This document shows positions 34,418 to 46,676 of a DNA stretch of 64,000 bases, piece by piece. The stretch is from Gaoshiqia sp050298035 (GTDB taxonomy: Bacteria > Bacteroidota > Bacteroidia > Bacteroidales > Prolixibacteraceae), in contig JBNKTK010000004.1 in the NCBI GenBank assembly GCA_050298035.1, positions 1-64,000 on the forward strand. Direction: 5' to 3'. The notes beneath the pieces were generated by a model. The model was not told the DNA's origin and did not search any database. It saw nothing but the letters and a program-made list of their open reading frames with translations. The position numbers were made by a program, and so were the translations under genes. Position 1 is the first letter of the stretch, and each line of letters begins with the position of its first letter.

Positions 34418-36562
34418 CTACTCCACCAATTTCATTTCATCCAGCAAGTAGCCGGCCCCGGCAAATTTGTCGATGATGAATAAAGCATAGCGGATGTCGA
34501 GCATGATGTTGCGGCACTGGCCTGGATCGAACAGGATGTCGCTCATGGTGCCTTCCCAACAGCGATCGAAGTTAATGCCCACCAGCTCGCCGTTGGCGTT
34601 TATGGCCGGGCTTCCGGAGTTGCCACCAGTCGTATGTACCGAAGCTGTAAAAGCAACCGGCATTTGCCCGGAAGCAGCATAATGACCAAAATCGTTTTGA
34701 TGGTACAAATCGCGCAGGCGCTGGGGCACATTGTAGTCGTACACTTTGGGGTTGTCCTTTTCCATAATACCTTTCAGCGTGGTAAAGTAATTGTACTTCA
34801 CGCCATCGGCAGGGGTGTACCCTTCCACTTTTCCGTAAGCCACGCGCAGGGTCAGGTTGGCATCCGGGTAAAGCGCCTGGCCTGCTCTCATCGACATGAT
34901 TCCCTGCATGTAAGTTTTCTGTACTGCCTCAATTTCTCTTTTTATGTCGTTGTATACAAATGATACGTTGCGCATATAATGTCTGTTCATTTCACGAAAC
35001 AATTCCATGACCGGATCACGCTGAAGTTTTGTGACTTTTTCCCCATCAAGGTTTTGGGCCAGTTCAAGCAGTTTTTCCCGATCAGTAAAAATACTTTTGC
35101 GGTAAACCTTCTTCAGTAATTTTTCATCGTCAAGTTTGTTCATCAGCTCCCGGAAATGAGTAGGCAAAAACGAAGGATCAAGATCTGCTTTCATCAGTCG
35201 AAGCAAGTGCACAAAGACCTCCTCGTCGGTTGACTGGTCATAGTCTTTAAAATAATCTTCAACCTTTTTTACCAGATCGTCCCTAAACCGTTGACGGATA
35301 TCCTCGCTGGCACGCTGCCATCCTTTTTCGTTACGGGGGAAGTAATCGGCCAAAGTAAAAATGTCGGTCCCTCGAAACAGGATTTCGTCAAAATAACTAT
35401 TTGCTTTGCTGTAAGGAGCCAGATCAATATAAAGTTTCTCAAATTTTTGAAAGATTCCGTCATACAATGCGTTCAGTGAATCATTCTGCGAATACCATGC
35501 TTGAAAATCCTGTTCAAAACCTTTCTTTACCTTCAAGGCATCCATACGCTTCAAACCTTTAATTTCACCTTTCCAGCGCTTCCACGAGTTGCTGGTCCGT
35601 GCATATTTAGAGGCATACTGAATACGGACTTTGGGATTGGCAGCCATATGTTTTCGAAGCACATTGAGCTTTTCTGTCCTGATTTTCACCTTTTCCGGAT
35701 CGGTTTGGTTCATGATCATATCCACCGCACCGGAGGGCAAATACTCTTCTGTACTTCCCGGAAAACCAAAAATCATAATAAAATCATCGGGCTGAATTCC
35801 TTTTAACGAAACAGGGAAAAATGATTTAGGGTGATATGGAACGTTATCAGGCGAATATGCAGCCGGCTCGTTGTTTTTATCGGCATACACCCTGAAAACC
35901 GAGAAATCGCCCGTATGACGTGGCCACATCCAATTATCGGTATCGCCTCCAAACTTGCCAATTGCCGACGGCGGCGCCCCTACCAGGCGGACATCGCGGT
36001 ATACTTTATAAACGTAGAGAAAGTATTGATTGCCGTAGAAAAGGGGTTTAATGATCGCTTCATACTTGCCACTGTCCGAAGCTGTTACCTGAAGCTTCCT
36101 GGTATTCTCAGCAATTCTCCGGGCCAACTCGTTGCCTTCAAGTCCAGTTGTTCCATCCATAACCGAGTCGGTCACATCTTCAAGCCGTTCCAGAAAGCGA
36201 ACTTCTAAATCCGGGTTTGGCAATTCCTCGTCACGCGATTTTGCCCAAAAACCATCGGTCAGATAATCGTGTTCCACTGAACTATGTGATTGGATCGAGG
36301 CATATCCGCAATGATGATTGGTAAACAGCAAACCATCGCTTGAGACCAGTTCGCCTGTACAGCCTTTTCCAAACAACACAACCGCATCTTTCATACTGTT
36401 GTGGTTGATACTGTAAATATCTTCTGCGGTCAGGCGAAATCCCATTTGCTGCATTTCTGCAATGTTATACTTGTTCAGCAAAGTTGGAATCCACATGCCT
36501 TCCCGGCCGAAAGCCGTCAGTATGGTGATCAGCAAAAATGTAAGAGTTGTAATTTTTTTCAT
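34418..36562 (-). CDS. S46 dipeptidyl-peptidase, DPP11-like
   Basis: Starting at the ATG at 36562 (MKKITTLTFLLITILTAFG, a signal peptide) gives 714 residues; the 18 codons of open frame before it look non-coding. Family S46 features: catalytic His in LLFTNHHCGYAS, Asp in the GGDTDNWMWPRHTGDF region, and Ser in TTGGNSGSPAINANG near the C-terminus. The residue 18 positions after the catalytic Ser is Arg (in INFDRCWEG). In the Porphyromonas enzymes this position is Arg in DPP11 (Asp/Glu at P1) and Gly in DPP7, so acidic P1 preference is predicted. It is a periplasmic peptidase for amino-acid nutrition. The start is 109 bp from the next minus-strand gene. Confidence 0.93.
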   Translation of the reverse strand: MKKITTLTFLLITILTAFGREGMWIPTLLNKYNIAEMQQMGFRLTAEDIYSINHNSMKDAVVLFGKGCTGELVSSDGLLFTNHHCGYASIQSHSSVEHDYLTDGFWAKSRDEELPNPDLEVRFLERLEDVTDSVMDGTTGLEGNELARRIAENTRKLQVTASDSGKYEAIIKPLFYGNQYFLYVYKVYRDVRLVGAPPSAIGKFGGDTDNWMWPRHTGDFSVFRVYADKNNEPAAYSPDNVPYHPKSFFPVSLKGIQPDDFIMIFGFPGSTEEYLPSGAVDMIMNQTDPEKVKIRTEKLNVLRKHMAANPKVRIQYASKYARTSNSWKRWKGEIKGLKRMDALKVKKGFEQDFQAWYSQNDSLNALYDGIFQKFEKLYIDLAPYSKANSYFDEILFRGTDIFTLADYFPRNEKGWQRASEDIRQRFRDDLVKKVEDYFKDYDQSTDEEVFVHLLRLMKADLDPSFLPTHFRELMNKLDDEKLLKKVYRKSIFTDREKLLELAQNLDGEKVTKLQRDPVMELFREMNRHYMRNVSFVYNDIKREIEAVQKTYMQGIMSMRAGQALYPDANLTLRVAYGKVEGYTPADGVKYNYFTTLKGIMEKDNPKVYDYNVPQRLRDLYHQNDFGHYAASGQMPVAFTASVHTTGGNSGSPAINANGELVGINFDRCWEGTMSDILFDPGQCRNIMLDIRYALFIIDKFAGAGYLLDEMKLVE

Positions 36563-36637
36563 TTGGATAAAAGCTGAATTAAAAGGAATTTCAACAGCTA
36601 AAAACAACTTCAACATTAAAAATATTGGAACAAAAAA

Positions 36638-36654
36638 GCCGGCATAACCGGCTC
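36638..36654 (-). terminator. Terminator of the sugar-binding lipoprotein gene
   Basis: On the minus strand AGCCGG-TTATG-CCGGCT is followed by TTTTTTG, 18 bp after the stop codon of the substrate-binding protein gene. Confidence 0.8.
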
Positions 36655-36671
36655 CTAAAGTATAATTTCTT

Positions 36672-37679
36672 CTAATTACTAAATATCTCCTGCGAGGTAT
36701 GAAATCCCTCGGCTACAACAGTCGCCGAGATATTGTCCCGGTTCACCAGTTTAGGTTCAAGTTCGTAGGATGGAACTAATCGTTTGCCATTGCTTACTGT
36801 CGTGTAATCCTTTTCCAGTTTTTTATGACGCGCCAGTTTTATCGCCACTTCTGCTGACTTGTGCGCCATTTCATTCAGTGGTTTTAAGATTGTAGCCTCA
36901 TGTTTTCCTTCAGCAATACACCTAACGATTTCCAACTCGGCATCTTGGCTAATCACGGCAATGCTGTCCGTTAAACCAGCCTCGTCCAAAGCTTTGTTCA
37001 CCCCATAAGCAATAGCATCAGAACCACATAAAACAACATCAACCTTTCCGTTTGATTTGGACAGCATATCTTTTGCTTTTTCGTAACCTTCATCTGAGGT
37101 CCAACTTTTAGTGTATTCACTGTATACAATGCGAACTTCTCCACTTTCGACATGCTGCTGCAATACATTCATCTGCCCAAGGAATAGTAAAAGTGAATTA
37201 TTGTCGTGTTCGTCACCTATAATCAGGCCATAATTCCCGCGGGGATATTGCGACAGCATATATTCAGCCTGTATCTCACCTACCCGGACACTGTTTGTTG
37301 TAATATAAAAATCGAGGTCACATTCACGCATCAGGCGGTCGTAGGCAATCACTTTCACACCTTCTTCATGGGCAAGCTTAACAATTTCTGCCGAATTATT
37401 CTGGTCAGATGCAACCACGATCAATACATCTGCCCCTTCCTCCAGCAATTCTTCAGCCTGCTTGTTTTGCATAGACTGATCATCGTTGGCGTTCCGAAAA
37501 ATAACCTCTCCACCAAGCGCTTCTACTTCGGCAATAATATTATCCCGGTCCCTGTTCCATCTTTCGTTTGTCAAACTGTGCATTAACAGCCCAACTTTAA
37601 CTTTCCCGCTGTGACAGGATGAGAAAATAAAAATTGAACAGGCAACAATTGCCAGTAATTTAAAAACTGAAAGTTTCAT
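36672..37679 (-). CDS. XylF-like periplasmic sugar-binding lipoprotein (orphan)
   Basis: A 335-residue type I periplasmic binding protein with a lipoprotein signal (lipobox FSSC, Cys22). It begins VKVGLLMHSLTNERWNRDRD and contains VIFRNANDDQSMQNKQAEEL and EEGVKVIAYDRLM, closely following the D-xylose-binding XylF pattern, where such residues line the sugar pocket. No permease or ATPase gene lies beside it, and a terminator closes the single-gene transcript. It may therefore serve a sensor kinase or a transporter encoded elsewhere rather than form its own ABC system. The ligand could be xylose or another pentose; that is inference. Confidence 0.88.
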   Translation of the reverse strand: MKLSVFKLLAIVACSIFIFSSCHSGKVKVGLLMHSLTNERWNRDRDNIIAEVEALGGEVIFRNANDDQSMQNKQAEELLEEGADVLIVVASDQNNSAEIVKLAHEEGVKVIAYDRLMRECDLDFYITTNSVRVGEIQAEYMLSQYPRGNYGLIIGDEHDNNSLLLFLGQMNVLQQHVESGEVRIVYSEYTKSWTSDEGYEKAKDMLSKSNGKVDVVLCGSDAIAYGVNKALDEAGLTDSIAVISQDAELEIVRCIAEGKHEATILKPLNEMAHKSAEVAIKLARHKKLEKDYTTVSNGKRLVPSYELEPKLVNRDNISATVVAEGFHTSQEIFSN

Positions 37680-37758
37680 AAGTCAGGTTAATTAAGTTAC
37701 TTCGAAGTAATCAAAAAAAAAGGTTTTCACCAAGGCAAAGAATTGTCTTTTGGCAAAT

Positions 37759-38340
37759 TTAAAACTCTTTTAGATATTGATAAAGTTTATGGACCGGCAG
37801 CCCCATCACATTGTAAAAAGATCCTTCAATTTTATTGACACCAACATACCCAATCCATTCCTGGATACCATACCCCCCGGCCTTGTCGAAAGGTTTGTAC
37901 TGATCCACGTAGAAGTTGATTTCATCATCTGTAAGCTCATCAAACCAAACCTCTGTCACGGCATGGAATGAGACCTTTTTTGTTGCCGATTGCAGGTGCA
38001 TCCCTGTTATCACCTGGTGCTGGCTTCCCGAGAGGCCCTTCAGCATTTCAACAGCCTCTTCCCTGCTTTTGGGCTTGCCCAAAACTTTGTCATCTTTCCA
38101 AACAATCGTATCAGCAGTTATAAGAAGCTCGTTCTCCGATAGGGTTTCTTTCAGGAATTCGGCCTTCATCTGGGCAACATACATTGGAATAGCTGTCATT
38201 CCAAGCTCTTCAGGATAATACTCCTCCATATCAGCAGGACGTATATCGAACTCAAGCCCCAGATTGCGCAAAAGCTGTTGGCGACGAGGCGATTTTGACG
38301 CAAGAACGAGTTTGTATTTTTTCAGATTCTTCAGTTCCAT
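37759..38340 (-). CDS. maf: Maf-family nucleotide pyrophosphatase
   Basis: A protein of about 193 residues when begun at the ATG at 38340, which overlaps the TGA of the upstream HAD gene by one base (TGATG); five further in-frame codons upstream are less likely. Maf motifs are clear: LVLASKSPRRQQLLRNLG at the N-terminus, ITADTIVWKDDKVLGKP in the middle, and DKAGGYGIQEWIG. Maf/YhdE enzymes hydrolyse non-canonical or canonical NTPs (dTTP/UTP in the YhdE group) to monophosphates. It is last in an operon with a KdsC-like phosphatase and a DUF2520 protein, an arrangement common in Bacteroidota. Confidence 0.93.
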   Translation of the reverse strand: MELKNLKKYKLVLASKSPRRQQLLRNLGLEFDIRPADMEEYYPEELGMTAIPMYVAQMKAEFLKETLSENELLITADTIVWKDDKVLGKPKSREEAVEMLKGLSGSQHQVITGMHLQSATKKVSFHAVTEVWFDELTDDEINFYVDQYKPFDKAGGYGIQEWIGYVGVNKIEGSFYNVMGLPVHKLYQYLKEF

Positions 38341-38870
38341 CAGATTGACCTCCAATAATATGATTTTTCGTTAATCCAGGTATCCTGTGCACGCATAACC
38401 TGTTCAACCACATCGCGCACACAGCCCTCTCCACCTTTCAATTCAGAAATATATACCGAAATTTCTTTAATCTCATGAACAGCATCCCTTGGGCAGGTTG
38501 GGACACCAATTTCCGACATCACCTGGTAATCCACCAAGTCGTCGCCCATGTACAAAATTTCACCGGCTTTTACTCCGGTCTTTTCCATAAAATCGCGCAA
38601 TGACTCCATTTTATCACGAACACCCATGTAAATATGCGGCACCCCCAACTTTGCATAACGGATACGAACCCGCTCAACGGCACCGCCTGTAATAATACCG
38701 ATGTGATAGCCCATGCTCAGAGCATTTCGCAAAGCATATCCATCTTTCACATTAGCTGTACGAACCGGGTCGCCCTCGTCATTAAGCGGCGATGTATCCA
38801 TTGACAGAACCCCGTCAATATCAAAAATAAAAGCCTTAACCTGTTCAAATTTTTCTTTTAAGAATGTCAT
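38340..38870 (-). CDS. KdsC-like HAD phosphatase
   Basis: About 176 residues from the ATG at 38870, which follows the upstream stop codon by one base; a longer frame adds 14 residues overlapping the upstream gene and is less likely. HAD motifs: FIFDIDGVLSMD (motif I, two Asp), IITGGAVERVRIRYAKLG (motif II and Lys region) and YMGDDLVDYQVM (motif III). The small, cap-less form matches KdsC, which dephosphorylates KDO-8-phosphate for lipopolysaccharide, though other small C0-type HADs look alike and some Bacteroidota paralogues act on other substrates. It is the middle gene of a three-gene operon with one-base junctions. Confidence 0.88.
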   Translation of the reverse strand: MTFLKEKFEQVKAFIFDIDGVLSMDTSPLNDEGDPVRTANVKDGYALRNALSMGYHIGIITGGAVERVRIRYAKLGVPHIYMGVRDKMESLRDFMEKTGVKAGEILYMGDDLVDYQVMSEIGVPTCPRDAVHEIKEISVYISELKGGEGCVRDVVEQVMRAQDTWINEKSYYWRSI

Positions 38871-38871
38871 T

Positions 38872-39648
38872 TCAGCTTGATTTGTATGCATTGAAAATAC
38901 TATCAGACACAAAACTATAGATTTTCCTGAGTTCAGGTTTGGTCTCCAGTAAATTTAGATGTTTATTAATGATTGTTTCATCATATCGTTTTGCCGGCCC
39001 TGTTTGCACGTCATAAGGCGAAAGTGTCATTACTTTTTCTGCTGTTTCCTTAATTAAGGGCTTCAATAAATCAAAACTCAACTGATTTTCTTTCAACAAT
39101 TTGTCACCCAAATAGTAAAAATGATTGACAAAATTATTTGTAATGACTGCTGCCAGGTGCAGAACCAGCCGCTGCTCCGAACTTATTTCATGTACACTTT
39201 CTGAAATTTTGCCTGCCATGTGTTTCAACTGCCCCAGTATTTCATTGTTGGCCGCTTCGATGCAAACCGGAACCGTTGTAAAATCAACATCAGTTGTTTT
39301 GGTAAACGTCTGCACCGGATAAAAAACGCCAAACTGGTCAGAAAAACGGGAAAGCAATTGCATGGGGACACTTCCGGCAGTATGCACAAGAAGTTTATCC
39401 CGGCAATCAAGCCCGTTCAGGATTTGTTCAATCGCGTCATCTTTAACCGCCAGCAAAACCAGGTCAGCCGACAAATCAATCTCTTCCTTTTGGGTCGTAA
39501 AGCCACAATTAAGCTGGCCGGCCAGTAACCGGGCCGAAGCTTCTGTGCGACTGTAAACCTGAACAATTTCGAAGCCGGCCCGAAACAAGTTCTTCCCAAG
39601 CTGGGTTGCCAGGTTTCCAGCTCCAATCAAAACTATTTTTTGAATCAT
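38872..39648 (-). CDS. Rossmann-fold DUF2520 protein (NADP-binding oxidoreductase-like)
   Basis: About 258 residues from the ATG at 39648, which opens directly into the dinucleotide-binding motif MIQKIVLIGAGNLATQLG; the 19 upstream codons show no conserved content. The N-terminal Rossmann domain resembles F420-dependent NADP reductases and ProC, and the helical C-terminal part (AAVITNNFVNHFYYLGD, ETAEKVM, TGPAKRYD) is the DUF2520 domain. The enzymatic reaction is unknown. It is the first gene of the operon with the KdsC-like and Maf genes, which is a conserved neighbourhood in this phylum. The next gene upstream, superoxide dismutase, has its own terminator. Confidence 0.9.
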   Translation of the reverse strand: MIQKIVLIGAGNLATQLGKNLFRAGFEIVQVYSRTEASARLLAGQLNCGFTTQKEEIDLSADLVLLAVKDDAIEQILNGLDCRDKLLVHTAGSVPMQLLSRFSDQFGVFYPVQTFTKTTDVDFTTVPVCIEAANNEILGQLKHMAGKISESVHEISSEQRLVLHLAAVITNNFVNHFYYLGDKLLKENQLSFDLLKPLIKETAEKVMTLSPYDVQTGPAKRYDETIINKHLNLLETKPELRKIYSFVSDSIFNAYKSS

Positions 39649-39682
39649 ATTCTGACTTTTCGGAAAGTCAAAGTAACAAAAA

Positions 39683-39701
39683 AACCGGCTAAAAACCGGT
39701 T
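39683..39701 (-). terminator. Terminator of the superoxide dismutase gene
   Basis: On the minus strand AACCGG-TTTTTAG-CCGGTT is followed by a T-run, about 8 bp after the stop codon. Confidence 0.8.
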
Positions 39702-39708
39702 TCAATTA

Positions 39709-40413
39709 TCAGGCGTTGTCAAATCTCTTGCTTACCTCGTCCCAGTTGACAATATTCCAAAAATTGTCGACGTATTCAGCCCGTCGGTTTTGATAATGCA
39801 GGTAATAAGCATGTTCCCAAACATCCAGGGCAAGCAGCGGGGTACCTTTTTGTTTCGCATCGTTCATCAACGGGTTATCCTGATTGGCCGTTGTCGTCAC
39901 AAAAAGTTTTCCGGTTCCGTCAACAGCAAGCCATGCCCAACCGCTTCCAAAATGCTTCTTTGCAGCCGTCCCAAATTCAGTTTTGAACTGCTCCACCGAA
40001 CCAAAAGAGTCAACAATTGCTTTTTCCAGCGCTTCCGACATTTCCGTTTTTTCCGGGGTCAAATTCTCCCAAAACAGTTGGTGGTTATAATACCCGCCTC
40101 CGTTATTCCGAACGCCCGGATCATAGTCTGTAATTTTTGTGAAAATCTGTTCCATTGGAATAGAAACCAGCTCCGTACCTTCAATGGTGGCGGTAAACTT
40201 TTTGAAATAGCCCCGATGGTGCTTGTCGTAATGCAATTCCATCGTTTGTGCATCAATATATGGTTCTAATGCATTATAAGCATAAGGAAGCTCAGGAAAA
40301 ACATGTCCTTCGAATTTCTTGCTACCGGCACTACATGCCGTAAAAGCCGATCCGAGGATGGGAGCAGCAACAGTTGCCGTTCCTACGATACTTATAAAAT
40401 TTCGTCTCTCCAT
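39709..40413 (-). CDS. Exported Fe/Mn superoxide dismutase (Tat/lipoprotein signal)
   Basis: A 234-residue SOD: about 195 residues of dismutase follow a 30-residue export signal. The signal begins MERRNFISIVGTATVAA, a twin-arginine-like motif, and contains FTACSAG, a possible lipobox. The dismutase part has all four metal ligands: His in MELHYDKHHRGY, His in YYNHQLFWENL, and Asp plus His in LALDVWEHAYYLHYQ. It converts superoxide to peroxide and oxygen. Tat export would let the metal be inserted before export, and the Cys could tether the enzyme on the periplasmic face. Cytosolic SODs of this family lack such a leader. It has its own terminator and diverges from a glycosyltransferase gene. 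Confidence 0.93.
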   Translation of the reverse strand: MERRNFISIVGTATVAAPILGSAFTACSAGSKKFEGHVFPELPYAYNALEPYIDAQTMELHYDKHHRGYFKKFTATIEGTELVSIPMEQIFTKITDYDPGVRNNGGGYYNHQLFWENLTPEKTEMSEALEKAIVDSFGSVEQFKTEFGTAAKKHFGSGWAWLAVDGTGKLFVTTTANQDNPLMNDAKQKGTPLLALDVWEHAYYLHYQNRRAEYVDNFWNIVNWDEVSKRFDNA

Positions 40414-40546
40414 AGCCTGATTGTTTTATGTTATAAAAAATAATAACAAGGCTATTTTCGAAATGTTCTTCGCACAAGACAAAACTTTCGTTTTCAAGAT
40501 TGATTTTTAAACAGATACATTATTTTTACAAGCGAAACTACGACAC

Positions 40547-41629
40547 ATGCAAAACGTTTGCTTTTTCAATTCAACACAATTCTGGGGAGGTGGTGAAAAA
40601 TCACATCTGGAATATGCTGTTAACTTCAAACGGCGGGGTTACCAGGTAATAATTATCACCACAAAAGGTTCGGTACTGGAACAAAAGGCAAAAGATTTGC
40701 AAATACCTGTTTTCGGTATCGAGATGGGAAATTTATCATTTCTCAATCCATTCAAGATCAAAAAGCTTTCTGATTTTTTCAACGCAAAAAAGATTGATAC
40801 GATCTTTCTCAATTCATCACCCGATCTGAAATTAGGTGGTTTGGCCGCTCGTAAAGGCGGCGTAAAAAACATCGTGTACATGCGGGGACTTTCCGTTCCG
40901 GTGAAAAACAGCTTTTTGAACCGATATCTTTTAACGAAAGTAATTACTCACCCGGTACCGAACTCTCTCGACACGCGAAAGTCATTCCTAACGCATTTAG
41001 AATCATTTCTTCCGAAAGAAAAAGTTCCGGTAATTTATCGGGGCATCAACTTTAATGAATGGTACAATCGTCATTCAAACCCGGTAAATTACCGTGAAAA
41101 AGATGAAATTATCATTGGGAATGTCGGGCGACTCGTAAAACAAAAAGGCCAGGATTTTCTGATTGATCTAGCCCAAAGGCTCAAAGAACACGGGTTAAAT
41201 TTCAAGCTTGTGATTGCCGGAATCGGGCCATTAGAGGATGAGTTGAAACAGCTCATAAAAAAAAATCAGTTGGAGCAAGAGGTCATTCTGGCTGGCTTCT
41301 TCCCAAATATCCGTGATTTTCTGCAAAGCATCGACATATTCGTCTTTCCATCTATCTGGGAAGGATTTGGGAATGCGATGGTTGAAGCAATGGCAGAACA
41401 GAAACCAGTTGTCGCATTCAATCTTTCAAGTAACCCCGAGATTATATCCTCAAACGAAATTGGCTTTTTAGTTGAATACCCAAACCTGGATCATTTTTCT
41501 GAAATTGTTCTCAACCTGGCTAATGATCCGAAACAGAGAAGGACAATCGGCGAGAAAGCAAAAGCCTCAGTCATTGAGCGTTTTTCGTTTGACCAGATTA
41601 TGCATGACTGGGAAAATCTATTGGGCTAA
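40547..41629 (+). CDS. GT4-family glycosyltransferase
   Basis: A 360-residue GT-B fold enzyme. The N-terminal domain contains the glycine-rich STQFWGGGEKSHLEYAV. The C-terminal domain begins with GNVGRLVKQKGQDFLIDLA and ends with the E-x7-E nucleotide-sugar motif in PSIWEGFGNAMVEAMAEQ. These are retaining transferases of the cytoplasmic face used for lipopolysaccharide core or other surface glycans. It ends 12 bp inside the 3' end of the convergent O-antigen-ligase-like gene, and the two are likely parts of surface polysaccharide synthesis. The donor and acceptor sugars cannot be derived. Confidence 0.93.
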   Translation: MQNVCFFNSTQFWGGGEKSHLEYAVNFKRRGYQVIIITTKGSVLEQKAKDLQIPVFGIEMGNLSFLNPFKIKKLSDFFNAKKIDTIFLNSSPDLKLGGLAARKGGVKNIVYMRGLSVPVKNSFLNRYLLTKVITHPVPNSLDTRKSFLTHLESFLPKEKVPVIYRGINFNEWYNRHSNPVNYREKDEIIIGNVGRLVKQKGQDFLIDLAQRLKEHGLNFKLVIAGIGPLEDELKQLIKKNQLEQEVILAGFFPNIRDFLQSIDIFVFPSIWEGFGNAMVEAMAEQKPVVAFNLSSNPEIISSNEIGFLVEYPNLDHFSEIVLNLANDPKQRRTIGEKAKASVIERFSFDQIMHDWENLLG

Positions 41630-43204
41630 CCATTTTTTCCAGTCGATTTTCCACTCTTCGGATGATACAAAGATGCAGTACAACAGTACGAAAAAACTAC
41701 CTCCCACATGTGTCTCAAGGTTCGAATCCCCAAGATTGGCAATCAGCATACTTACAAGAAACAGGAAAAAAACCGGGTTACGGTAAGTTTTGGTTTTGAG
41801 TATTGGAAAAATAATAACGAAAAGAATCCAAAGCGCACCCACGATTCCAAATTTAACGGTGTAATTCAAATACTGATTGTGGGCATCGCCATAACGGGCA
41901 GGAGCCATCTGCGAACCAATTGCCTGGTATGCTTCCCGGTATGCTGCCTTCCAATTACCCGTTCCTACTCCAAACCAAAAATGTTCTTTTATAATATGAA
42001 GGGCTGCTTTGCCATATTCAAACCGTTGTGACAAAGATTGCTGGTTGGCATATCCGGTACTGAAGTAAGTGTCAAGTCCCCAAATCGTCACATACAAGCG
42101 CGGATACAATGACAAACCTTTTTGAGCAAGTATATAATTACTTATCCCTGATTCAATATTGGCGACATCCTGATCTGTTAACTGCTCAACCCCTTGAGCA
42201 TCTTTCCGCAAATTCTTCGAAGTCAGGTAACGAATCAAGGTTTCCTTCACCTGATAACCATGAACATCCCTCTCATCATATTTCAAGGAAGACCTGCTAT
42301 TCCATGCCTCTTCCAACTCGGTTTGACACAAATACAAACCGACAAAATGCCCATTTTCAATTTGTTTGTTTTCAATATTATGGAAATATGGATTACCAAG
42401 AGTGGTCTTCATCTCAAGATCATCATAATTAATTTGATCAACCTGATAATATTTAGTTACAGCATAATACAAATAGGCAGAAGGAACCAAAACAAGAAGA
42501 AAAATAAACAAACCGGCAACCATTTTCCATGTACTTCTTTTTAGGTTCATCACAACAATGATCAATCCCACAAAAGAAGTCGCCAGAAAAGTAATTATAC
42601 CAGTAAAAGATTGGTGCCAGATCAAAAATAAAAGCAGGAAAATAATCACTAAAAGAACACCTGATTTTTCGGCTAAAGTTCGTCCAACCTGTTTTGAAAC
42701 AAATAAAACGGACAAAATAAATATTGAAAAGATGACTTCAAAGCTAAACCGGATATGATGAATAAATCCAAACTCTTGAGCGTCAAGCACCGAATTTTGG
42801 TTACTCAAATAGAAATTAACAACCGTAATTAACGCAGACAATGAAACTGCTGCTGAAAACGTCAGTAAAAACGTCTTAATCTGTTCCGCTTTCAGCTTTT
42901 TCGCAAAAATAAAAGCAATTGGTATTAATAAATAGGGCAAATTCTTTTGAAGATCATACATTCCCCAATGCATATCATTGCAAAAGATAAAACCTAAAAG
43001 ATAAACCAAATAAATACTACTGAATAAAATAAGCAGCTTACCTTTTCTTATTTTTTCAGAAAATTGGCCTTTAGGTACACTAAGCAAAGAAGTTATAAAA
43101 AGCAGTACCCCGGAAACAGATATTAAAGCTTCGGAGAAAGGTAAAGCTACGGCAAACAGTAATAATGAAGCGTAATACCAATCAATATTTCCAACTCTAT
43201 TCAT
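41618..43204 (-). CDS. O-antigen ligase/Wzy-like membrane protein
   Basis: A 528-residue membrane protein with about eleven to twelve hydrophobic helices and one large periplasmic loop of about 150 residues (about 255-405). In that loop lie the charged segment EEAWNSRSSLKYDERDVHG and, further on, the sequence FGVGTGNWKAAYREAY that precedes the O-antigen ligase (Wzy_C) core; GDAHNQYLNYTVKFG is also typical. Such proteins join or polymerise glycan on an undecaprenyl carrier, for example ligating O-antigen to lipid A core. It overlaps the convergent GT4 gene by 12 bp. Ligase versus polymerase cannot be told apart here. Confidence 0.85.
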   Translation of the reverse strand: MNRVGNIDWYYASLLLFAVALPFSEALISVSGVLLFITSLLSVPKGQFSEKIRKGKLLILFSSIYLVYLLGFIFCNDMHWGMYDLQKNLPYLLIPIAFIFAKKLKAEQIKTFLLTFSAAVSLSALITVVNFYLSNQNSVLDAQEFGFIHHIRFSFEVIFSIFILSVLFVSKQVGRTLAEKSGVLLVIIFLLLFLIWHQSFTGIITFLATSFVGLIIVVMNLKRSTWKMVAGLFIFLLVLVPSAYLYYAVTKYYQVDQINYDDLEMKTTLGNPYFHNIENKQIENGHFVGLYLCQTELEEAWNSRSSLKYDERDVHGYQVKETLIRYLTSKNLRKDAQGVEQLTDQDVANIESGISNYILAQKGLSLYPRLYVTIWGLDTYFSTGYANQQSLSQRFEYGKAALHIIKEHFWFGVGTGNWKAAYREAYQAIGSQMAPARYGDAHNQYLNYTVKFGIVGALWILFVIIFPILKTKTYRNPVFFLFLVSMLIANLGDSNLETHVGGSFFVLLYCIFVSSEEWKIDWKKWLAQ

Positions 43205-43276
43205 CGGGGAAATTTACAGAATAAACGAATAGGTCGTACAATTATTATCGTTTCAAACAGACAAGCAGACAATAAA

Positions 43277-43306
43277 AAACCCGCTGCTCATTTGAACAGC
43301 GGGTTT
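43277..43306 (-). terminator. Terminator of the rRNA operon
   Basis: On the minus strand AAACCCGCTG pairs with CAGCGGGTTT and is followed by TTTTATTG a few bases after the end of 5S rRNA. It closes the 16S-23S-5S transcript. Confidence 0.88.
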
Positions 43307-43311
43307 GGAAA

Positions 43312-43422
<111 letters not shown>

Positions 43423-43515
43423 ATTCTTGATTTGACTGCCCATCTGGTAGGCAACCAACACTTAAATATTTTTTTAACATACCGGGAAAAACATGAAGAA
43501 AAACACAACCTTAAA

Positions 43516-46398
<2,883 letters not shown>

Positions 46399-46450
46399 TT
46401 TATTTTTTGATTCTTTAAGGTTGAATATTCTTCATATTCTTGTTTCCCAA

Positions 46451-46463
46451 TATGTCAAAGAAC
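46451..46463 (-). promoter_or_regulatory. boxA-like antitermination element before 23S
   Basis: GTTCTTTGACATA on the minus strand, in the tRNA-Ala to 23S spacer, resembles the rRNA boxA element (TGCTCTTTAACA in E. coli) that loads Nus factors. A related copy lies upstream of 16S. Confidence 0.5.
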
Positions 46464-46676
46464 TTTAAAACAGTGTACAGTCCCGGTGTTCAGTTACCAG
46501 TGATAACAAAACCGGCTGTTCCCTGTTTAACGTTGATACTTCCGGAATCGAACCGTCATAGTTGCCGCCAGGCTTATCATTTGTTCCAATACTTTGTTTG
46601 AACGTCTTGTCTTTACGACTTTTCTTCTCTTTTTTTTTGGATTTGGCCTTTTGTTTTCTGACCTTTTCCGTCTTTG

